Origin: Alphaproteobacteria bacterium
GTDB lineage: Bacteria > Pseudomonadota > Alphaproteobacteria > Rhodobacterales > Rhodobacteraceae
Direction: 5' to 3'
NCBI GenBank assembly: GCA_030431935.1
Contig: JAUIIC010000011.1
Location: forward strand, 1-35,480
DNA: 35,480 bases
This document shows positions 27,101 to 30,947 of the stretch, in pieces; position 1 is the first letter of the stretch, and each line of letters opens with the position of its first letter. Under the pieces are notes generated by a model that worked only from the letters and a program-made list of their open reading frames with translations, had not been told where the DNA came from and ran no database searches. The position numbers and the translations under genes are program-made.

Positions 27101-28343
27101 GGTGACGACGGTCATGTTCGACATCGCGGTGCTGGAGATGTTCCTGCCGCTCATCGTCGGCGGGACCACGGTGGTGGCCAGCCGGGACGAGGTGCTGGAC
27201 GGCTTCGCCATGGCGCGGCGGTTGCGGGACGAGGGGTTCACGCACCTGCAGTCCACCCCGACGCTTCTGGGGATGCTGCTGGAGGCCGGGTTCGAACCCG
27301 GGCCCGGGCTGAAGATCATGGCCGGTGGCGAACCGATCGGCGCGGACCTGGCCGAGCGGCTGATGGCCGGCGGGGCCGAGCTCTGGAACATGTACGGGCC
27401 CACCGAGACCACGGTCTGGTCGGCGGTCCGCCGCTTGCGTCCGGGCGGGGCCATCACCATCGGTGCGCCGATCGCCAACACCACGCTGCATGTGCTGGAT
27501 GCCCATGACCGCCCGGTTCCGGTGGGCGTTGCTGGCGAGTTGAACATTGGCGGCGACGGGTTGGCGACCGGGTATTTCGGGCGCGAGGATCTGACCGCGG
27601 CGGCGTTCCGCGAGGTGGCGCTGGGCGGTGTTCCGCAACGGCTTTACCGCACGGGCGACATGGCTGTTCGGCTTGCCGACGGCGAGATCAGGGTGCTGGG
27701 ACGCAAGGACCGGCAGATCAAGCTGCGCGGCTTCCGAATCGAGTTGGAAGATATCGAGGCCCGCCTGCGCGCGCTGCCCGGCATCGCGACCTGTGCCGTG
27801 GAGGTGCGGGCGCGGGCCAATGGACAGGCGGCGCTTGTGGGATACGTTGTGCCGGAAGAGGGCCAGCGCCCGCAGCCGGCGGACCTTGCCCGCGCGCTTG
27901 CGGCGCAGTTGCCCGACTACATGGTTCCGCAGGCCTGGGTGCCGTTGTCGGCGCTGCCGCGAACGGCCAACGGCAAGCTGGACCGCAAGGCGCTGCCCGA
28001 TCCCGAGCTCGCCGCGCCGGTGCAGCCGCTGCGTCCCGTCGAGGCGCCGGCGACCGACACCGAGCGCCGTCTGGCAGAGATCTGGACCGAGGTCCTCGGG
28101 CAACCTGCGTTGTCGGTGACGGATACGGTGTTTGCCCTTGGTGCAGACAGCCTCGACGTGTTCCGGATCGCGGCCCGGATGCTCGACGCCGGGTTGGGGC
28201 TGGAGGCGCGCGACGTGTTGCAGCACGGCTCGATCCGGGCGCTTGCGGCCTTTGCCGATGCACGGGGCGAGGCTGGCCCGCAGCGGCCGTCGCTGAAGTC
28301 TTTCCGGGGAGGCGCGATGCGAGGGGCTGCGCGCGCGTCCTGA
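18192..28343 (+). CDS. Hybrid NRPS-PKS megasynthase: A-PCP-PCP-KS-AT-ACP-AMT-C-A-PCP
   Basis: This 3383-residue protein has domains in this order (approximate residues): adenylation 15-515; two tandem carriers (Ser574, Ser666); ketosynthase 742-1175 with Cys919, His1055 and His1092; malonyl-type acyltransferase 1265-1550 with Ser1361 and HAFH at 1457-1460; carrier (Ser1691 in LGFDSL); PLP aminotransferase 1846-2305 (Lys2140); condensation 2337-2760 (HHIVCDG, His2467); adenylation 2780-3275; and carrier (Ser3320 in LGADSL). There is no ketoreductase, dehydratase, enoylreductase or thioesterase. The order parallels MycA/ItuA of iturin-type lipopeptides, in which the aminotransferase makes a beta-amino acid. 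Predicted output is a starter extended by malonate, beta-aminated and joined to a second amino acid, probably glycine. GGAGAG precedes the ATG. A phosphopantetheinyl transferase gene converges 6 bp away. Confidence 0.95.
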   Translation: MTDQGPARRYERHRTLISYVEETARRAPGAPAVLAGDRVISHGALYAMAEAVAAQLADRGVGRGDFVGLHAARSTEALAGMLGILRAGAAVVPLDPTYAANQLQVIVEDVPLAAALVAGPETGEGADAARALLGDVPALWMSAMDMTAPAARAWPEGEGEDPACIVFTSGTTGRPKGVVLPNRALADFGLDQPVIGLHADDVMLHASSIACDGGLIEVWPALLNGAALAVVPGMKPALDRVDEVMVRHRVTATSFYIGMHQLMVDHHAEAFAGVRLAMAGGDVVPPDCIRRLRAVCPGVRFVNIYGPSETTCISLVQEVTDDLLTGAPIPIGAPMVGDTAFVIGDDMAEVPDGEAGQLAIGGEGVALGYYGLPRKSAAVFIEDPRPGRSGKVYLTGDMARRRADGVFEFLGRADRQIKLGGRRIELDGIEHVIRGCAGVHDAFVEAVSGPAGDKRIAAAVLPEGGLPGDEAAFVSALLDAMGRELHPQMLPRHVHLLEALPVTAAGKPDRKAVRAVLEAGLARDAAVVASVDGRSGAAGDRRHVRDAVAAVWDEILGCGAVAEDRTFFEAGGNSLQLVDAHARIEARLGLVFDIATLFEAPRLGDLAAALVKQGARAPEGSGAAEAALPEADLRHARDTVADVWDGILGCGTVGDDVTFFGAGGNSLQLIDAHARIEARLGLAFDIAELFATPRLGDLAAVLVEKGARAPEAAPVAAVPVAVAVPVADAPDPAPAAQAEPSGAIAVVGMAMRVPGARSRAAFWQALCEGRNLIPRFGVDELEDAVPPEARAEDSYVPARGALDDVDMFDAAHFGILPREAALMDPQARLFLEMCVEALEDGGLDPRRAPGPVGVYAGCSVSTYLIQNVLGDRAAVESFTGGFQIGNYATMTGNITDTLATRVAYKLDLKGPALTIGTACSTSLTAIAQAVAALRAGQADAMLAGGLSITFPQKRGYVTQEGGMSSPDGLCRPFDAQAAGTVFGHGGGVILLKRLEDALAAGDHVYGVIRGVGLNNDGADKISFTAPSVGGQAEAIRAAHRDAGVAADSISYVECHGTATPLGDPVEVRALAQAFGPGEARCTLGSVKGNIGHLDAGAGVVGVIKTLMMLEAREIPPVAHFHKPNPRIGLEAMRFDIASARMPWRADGPLRAGVSAFGIGGTNAHVVLEEAPLVTATEAVDGVQILPLSASSPAALAEMADALADALEAPGAAALADVAFTLQDGRRALPYRGAVVGESHGEAAARLRALAAGTMPPVPGAPPRLAFLFPGQGAQYPGMGRGLYETEPAFARWIDAGVDVLGAGLGDEMRRLVVLGEATDAEAARALRDTRLTQPALFLVEYALAQLWQARGVRPDVLAGHSVGEFAAAALAGVMRFEDALGLIAKRGALMQAMPGGAMLSVRAPLEVVERHLGDGVDLAAANAPKMQVVAGPEDAVAALEARLAGEGIAARRLHTSHAFHSAMMDPVVGELEAAARGLTLRAPEIPIVSTVTGQAMDAATATDPAYWAGQARATVRFADALQRLAAEAPPVLLEVGPGATLTTFAAQVLGREGHAGLVQSLPDHAGAQGDAEAMAAAFGGLWAAGLPVDWAAAGPRGARKVPLPGIAWQRKRHWIDAPARAVAPEISLSPTAAAETPAQCSEVSMVTSIPMTQDRKPRLVADLTAMMSDLSGEALGPDEAGVPFLELGFDSLFLGQVAQAVGRDFGVTVSFRSLMTDYPTISALAAHLDAEMPAEVVETSAPVAEAAPAAPVAQPAQVVAAPVLPAAQVVPAAGLEGVIARQMEAMQAMFRDQLAALGGGVAAAAPVMAPVAAATAPVPVPAPVAAPAVMRPAADPAEDEAPRGFRVGRAPVLGDATLTDAQLAFARDLARRYGERFAKSKAHTQKYRAVHADPRTVAGYRQEWKELVFPVVAARAKGAWIEDAEGNRFVDLVNGFGQTAFGHSPEFVTEAVARQMERGFPIGPQADMAGPVAERFAAMTGHARVTFCNTGSEAVMAAMRLARAVTERQKVVVFRNDYHGQFDEVLVKARTRGDSPDALPIAPGIPRSGLSNMAVLGYGDGASLDWIRANMADIAAVVVEPVQSRHPAHRPEDFVRALRGLTAEGGAALVMDEVVTGFRTGPRGMQGVWGIQGDMATYGKVVGGGMPIGVLAGDARFMDALDGGAWAYGDDSTPGTAPTFFAGTFVRHPLVIAAVDATLAHMEAEGDRLWVETAARSAALATEMRGALAARGLPDLIEDYSSWHVLKTTAHDPRASLLYPLMRLRGVHVLDGFCGFLTTQHGEAECRAAADAFAASLDEVQAVGILAPERAVDVAAPVAVPVAPVAEPAGAPLLEEVPLTDSQREIWMTHQLGDAPAASFNESASIALEGALDEAALARALAALIARHDALRLRFDRSGAHFTVAPAHVPEIARHDLSQAADPRGALEALVLEDAAVPFDLTLDPPCRFALVRLAEERHVLIFNAHHIVCDGWSMGVLFDDLAALYAAVAEGRAVDLPPAPSFARHAQAEASRAPAPGVLEHWRAVYADIPDLPDLPTDAARPAAKAWDGAMYTTQLGADVMRALRKTGGRNGATLFATLFAGLQMTLGRLSGARDIVLAVPTAGQMEGEQGLVGHCVNFLPIRAAFDPAEPAAEHLKRAGGAVLDAFSNGDVTLGRLVQELDVPRGLSRLPLTEVQFNLERLPEPAVAAGLTLSLEPNPKTALNHDLFVNLAESSEGLRIDVYFNTVLFRAETVARWVDHYLTLLSAMAEDPARAIGALPLMTAAKEAALDNGLNETARRWDGAGLVELVSRQARLRPDALAVANGRGALTYAELEARTDAIAAHLQRLLPGRGQRVAVAVPRGVNMPAALLGVLKAGHAYVPLDPTQPRARLCSIIETAEAALLLTDCEETAAFAGDLDLPHTTLDAVAEGGVPVPAVHDPEAAAYVIFTSGSTGTPKGVEVPMKAVVNFLQSMSETPGFGAGDRILAVTTVMFDIAVLEMFLPLIVGGTTVVASRDEVLDGFAMARRLRDEGFTHLQSTPTLLGMLLEAGFEPGPGLKIMAGGEPIGADLAERLMAGGAELWNMYGPTETTVWSAVRRLRPGGAITIGAPIANTTLHVLDAHDRPVPVGVAGELNIGGDGLATGYFGREDLTAAAFREVALGGVPQRLYRTGDMAVRLADGEIRVLGRKDRQIKLRGFRIELEDIEARLRALPGIATCAVEVRARANGQAALVGYVVPEEGQRPQPADLARALAAQLPDYMVPQAWVPLSALPRTANGKLDRKALPDPELAAPVQPLRPVEAPATDTERRLAEIWTEVLGQPALSVTDTVFALGADSLDVFRIAARMLDAGLGLEARDVLQHGSIRALAAFADARGEAGPQRPSLKSFRGGAMRGAARAS
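18230..19745 (+). other. Adenylation domain 1 (starter activation)
   Basis: Core motifs: FTSGTTGRPKGV (near residue 166), IYGPSETT (303), YLTGD, GRADRQIKLGGRRIELD (410) and the closing AAGKPDRKAV lysine (504). Hand alignment to GrsA gives pocket residues D-G-I-S-A-A-I-C-I-K. The retained Asp235 equivalent argues for an amino-acid substrate rather than a fatty acid, but the code matches none I know. Confidence 0.8.
19803..20330 (+). repeat. Tandem duplicated carrier-protein domains
   Basis: Two carrier domains of the same length lie 92 residues apart with active serines 574 and 666, both in AGGNSLQL. Aligned by eye over about 78 residues they differ at about 16 positions, and both end in GARAPE. 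This points to a recent in-frame duplication. Confidence 0.9.
20418..23390 (+). other. PKS module: KS-AT-ACP (malonyl-specific)
   Basis: The KS active site reads TACSTSL instead of the common TACSSSL, with CHGTATPLGDP and NIGHLDAG supplying the histidines. The AT has GHSVGE and HAFH, the malonyl signature. The ACP serine is in LGFDSLFLGQ, a form typical of carriers that precede aminotransferase domains. With no reductive domains, the product on the ACP is a beta-ketoacyl thioester. Confidence 0.9.
23730..25110 (+). other. In-line PLP aminotransferase (AMT) domain
   Basis: A class-III, glutamate-1-semialdehyde-aminotransferase-like domain: FGQTAFGHSPEFV, CNTGSEAVMAAMRLAR, NDYHGQFDEVL, VMDEVVTGFR and the PLP lysine in TYGKVVGGGMPIG. 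In iturin-type synthetases such a domain transaminates the ACP-bound beta-keto group to a beta-amine. An Ala/Pro/Val-rich linker precedes it. Confidence 0.92.
25195..28320 (+). other. NRPS module: C-A-PCP, probably glycine
   Basis: The C domain has NAHHIVCDGWS and GHCVNFLPIR. The A domain has FTSGSTGTPKGVE, NMYGPTETTVW, GRKDRQIKLRGFRIELED and NGKLDRKAL. Hand-extracted pocket residues D-I-L-Q-I-A-M-V-W-K are close to the known glycine code DILQLGLIWK. The last carrier has the unusual LGADSLDVFR, and the chain must be passed on in trans because the protein ends about 60 residues later. Confidence 0.85.
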
Positions 28344-28349
28344 CCCGGA

Positions 28350-29051
28350 TCAGGCGTCCGCGAGGGGAATCCGCCCCTCGCGGACGTGCATGTTGATTGG
28401 TGTGCCCCGGGCTTCGACCGCCAGTGCGCCGACGAAGGTGGGATGAAGGTCCAGATGCAGAAGCGACCAGTTCCTGGGCACCAGTTGCGGAATGCGGCTG
28501 GCGACGATCCGCGCTGGTGCACCAGGCGTCAGCGTCACGTCGAAGCCGTGCAGCGGCAGCGACAGGCCCTCGCCGCTGCCCTTGATGAGCGCTTCCTTGC
28601 GGGTCCAGCAGCGGAAGAACCCCGCCGCCCAGTCGGGGCCGCGGAGCCTGTCCAGCTCCTGCCGCTCGGCGGTCGAGAAAAAGCGTTCCGCCACGGCCGG
28701 CTCGATGTTGCGCTGGCCTTCGATGTCGATGCCGAGGGCCACGGGGGTCGGCGACACGGCCAGCGCCGCCCAACCTGCCGCATGGCTGAGGTTGAAGGCC
28801 GGGCCGCCCGGCAGTTCTGGCCGGCCCCAGGCGTTCTGGGCGAAGCGCAGCGCGGCCGGTGCATCGCCGGTATAGCTCGCGAGGATCTCTCGCAGGCGGC
28901 CTCGGCCGGTGCGATAGGCGGCGCGTCCCTCGGGACGGACAAAGCGTGCGGCCCGCGCGGCCTCGTCCGGTGCGAGATGCGCGGCAAGCTCCGCCACGCG
29001 GGGCGCGGGCGGGTCCAGCCGCCAGAACCAGAGGTCGATATCCATTGCCAT
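28350..29051 (-). CDS. 4'-phosphopantetheinyl transferase, Sfp type
   Basis: This 233-residue protein converts apo carrier domains to the holo form by adding phosphopantetheine from CoA. Motifs are ARFVRPEGRAAYRTGRGRLR, FNLSHAAGWAALAV, GIDIEGQRNIEP (Mg-binding D and E, about residues 106-113) and FFRCWTRKEALIKGSGEGL (about 142-160). Length and motif order fit Sfp/EntD enzymes. Starts at 29051 and 29045 are both possible; AAGGG lies nine bases before 29045. It converges with the megasynthase 6 bp from its stop, and its five carrier domains here are the obvious targets. Its last codons form the arms of a 13-bp hairpin. Confidence 0.93.
   Translation of the reverse strand: MAMDIDLWFWRLDPPAPRVAELAAHLAPDEAARAARFVRPEGRAAYRTGRGRLREILASYTGDAPAALRFAQNAWGRPELPGGPAFNLSHAAGWAALAVSPTPVALGIDIEGQRNIEPAVAERFFSTAERQELDRLRGPDWAAGFFRCWTRKEALIKGSGEGLSLPLHGFDVTLTPGAPARIVASRIPQLVPRNWSLLHLDLHPTFVGALAVEARGTPINMHVREGRIPLADA
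28355..28386 (+). terminator. 13-bp hairpin ending the megasynthase transcript
   Basis: Perfect arms CGTCCGCGAGGGG (28355-28367) and CCCCTCGCGGACG (28374-28386) flank a 6-nt loop, starting 12 bp after the megasynthase stop. There is no T-run after it. It lies inside the 3' coding end of the convergent PPTase gene, so the same bases encode protein on one strand and probably terminate or stabilise the message on the other. Confidence 0.55.
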
Positions 29052-29119
29052 GCGCCCTTGCTGCCGGAGAGGGCGGGGATTGGCAACCGGACCCGAAACC
29101 TTCCCGCAGGGGAATCGGC

Positions 29120-30928
29120 ATGAAGGCGCTTGCTGTCCTGGTGATGGCCGTTCTTGCCGGCCTGGGACTGATCCGGCTGGCCGAAGGCACGGGGCCGGGG
29201 CAGGCCGCGATCGCGGGCCTGAAGGCGGAGGTGCAGGTGCAGCGCGTCCTGCGCGCGGCCGAGGCGCGGCGCGTGGTCGGCAACGCCATGGTCGAGATGC
29301 CGGACGGGGTGCGGCTGGCCACGGATGTCTACCTGCCGCGTGCGGCCGCGGGCCCCGTTCCGGCGGTTCTGGTGCGGCTGCCCTATGGCAAGCGGAGCTA
29401 TTTCGAGGTCTGGCGTTGGATGCAGCTTTTCCTGCCGCGCGGCTATGCCGTGGTGGTTCAGGACATGCGCGGACGCTACCGCTCGGAAGGCGTTTTCGCT
29501 CCCTATCCGCAGGCCCGCAAGGATGGTGCGGCGACGCTGGACTGGATCGCGGCGCAGGACTGGTCGGACGGGCGCGTGGGGATGATCGGCTGTTCTGCGC
29601 TGGGCGAGGTCCAGCTGATGCTGGGGGCGCGCGGGCACCCGGCACTCGGGGCGCTCATCCCCATCGGGGCGGGCGGCGCGGTGGGCGCGGCAGGGGGCGT
29701 GGAGGGGTACTTCGGCATGGTCGAGGGCGGCATTCCCACGCTGGCGGCCGCGTTCGGCTGGTTCACGCGGTTCGGCGGCAAGACCGGCGACGCGATGGCG
29801 GGGCCAAAGGTGGATCATGCCACCGGACTGCGGGCCCTGCCGATCCGGGACGCGGTGGCGCGCTGGCGCGACGATCCGACCGACTACGAGGGGCTGCTCG
29901 ACCGGCTGTCCGCGCCGGACAGCTTCGCCGACTGGGGATACCTGGACGACGATGCGCGCATCGAGGTGCCGACCCTGGTGGCCGACACCTGGTTCGATCC
30001 CGCGCTGCGCGCGACCCTAGCGCTGGCGCAGGTGCTGGGACGAAACGGACCCGCGCCCCGCGTGCTGATCGCGCCGGGCACCCATTGCGACCTGGAAGGC
30101 GCCTTCGCCAGGGGCGCCGTGGGCGACGTTCCCGTCGATCCCGTCGCGGCCATGGACGTGGACGCGCTTTATGCGCAGTTCATGGATGCGCGGCTGCGTG
30201 GGGTGCCGGCCCCCGACCTGCCGGCCTTTACCGTCTACGTCATGCGTGAGGACCGCTGGCTGCGCTCTGACAGCTGGCCGCCGGAGGGCGCGCGCGAGAG
30301 GATGCTGTCGCTGGCCGGCCGCGCGCTCGTCCCGGAGGAGGCCACGGAGACCGGCGCGCGCAGCTTCCTGTCCGATCCCTCTGATCCGGTGCCGACGCTG
30401 GGCGGCGCGATCTGCTGCACGGGCGATCCGTCCATGCGCGTGGGGCCGGTGGACCAGGCGCCGATCGAGGGGCGGGACGATCTGCTCGTCTACACTTCCG
30501 GGGTGCTGGAGGCGCCCGTGACCCTGGCAGGTCCCGTCCGGGCAAGGCTTTGGGTGTCGGCGGATGTGCCTGACACCGATCTGGTGGTGCGCCTGACCGA
30601 GGTGACGCCCGAGGGCCGCTCGCTGACCGTGTCCGAGGCGGGGCTGCGGCTGCGCTATCGCGGCGGGCTGACGGCGCCGGCGCTTCTGACACCCGGAGAG
30701 GTGACGGAAATAGAGGTCGTGCTGCCCGACATCGCCTGGCATGTCGCGGCGGGCAGTCGTTTGAGGCTGCACATTGCCGGGTCGAGCTTTCCGCGGCTGG
30801 CGCGGAACATGAACGGCGGCGGCGATCCGCATCTGGAAGACCGGCCGCGGCCGGCCCGGATCACGGTGCATTCGGGGCCGGGGACGCCTTCTGCGGTCGT
30901 CATGACGGTTTTGCCCGGCGGGGCCTGA
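29120..30928 (+). CDS. CocE/NonD-family (S15-like) hydrolase, probably exported
   Basis: This 602-residue protein starts with a signal peptide or membrane anchor (MKALAVLVMAVLAGLGLI) after AGGGGA at six bases. It then shows an alpha/beta-hydrolase domain of the X-Pro dipeptidyl-peptidase/CocE type: EMPDGVRLATDVYLPR, VVQDMRGRYRSEG, nucleophile Ser159 in GMIGCSALGE, Asp293 in DTWFDP (or Asp289), and His322 in APGTHCDLEG. A C-terminal jelly-roll (about 400-600, ARLWVSADVPDTDLVVRLTEV) completes the family. It would cleave an acyl, ester or amide bond outside the cytoplasm. Between the PPTase and C-PCP-TE genes, a role in maturing or trimming the product is likely but unproven. Family usage is GxSYxG; here Ala replaces Tyr. 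Confidence 0.88.
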   Translation: MKALAVLVMAVLAGLGLIRLAEGTGPGQAAIAGLKAEVQVQRVLRAAEARRVVGNAMVEMPDGVRLATDVYLPRAAAGPVPAVLVRLPYGKRSYFEVWRWMQLFLPRGYAVVVQDMRGRYRSEGVFAPYPQARKDGAATLDWIAAQDWSDGRVGMIGCSALGEVQLMLGARGHPALGALIPIGAGGAVGAAGGVEGYFGMVEGGIPTLAAAFGWFTRFGGKTGDAMAGPKVDHATGLRALPIRDAVARWRDDPTDYEGLLDRLSAPDSFADWGYLDDDARIEVPTLVADTWFDPALRATLALAQVLGRNGPAPRVLIAPGTHCDLEGAFARGAVGDVPVDPVAAMDVDALYAQFMDARLRGVPAPDLPAFTVYVMREDRWLRSDSWPPEGARERMLSLAGRALVPEEATETGARSFLSDPSDPVPTLGGAICCTGDPSMRVGPVDQAPIEGRDDLLVYTSGVLEAPVTLAGPVRARLWVSADVPDTDLVVRLTEVTPEGRSLTVSEAGLRLRYRGGLTAPALLTPGEVTEIEVVLPDIAWHVAAGSRLRLHIAGSSFPRLARNMNGGGDPHLEDRPRPARITVHSGPGTPSAVVMTVLPGGA

Positions 30929-30947
30929 GCCGCGCCGCTGTGGCGTG

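Noticed and set aside
20928-28226. Minus-strand open frame of over 2400 codons opposite the megasynthase
   Set aside because: His/Arg/Gly-rich sequence with no domain; it mirrors the GC-biased third codon positions of the real gene.
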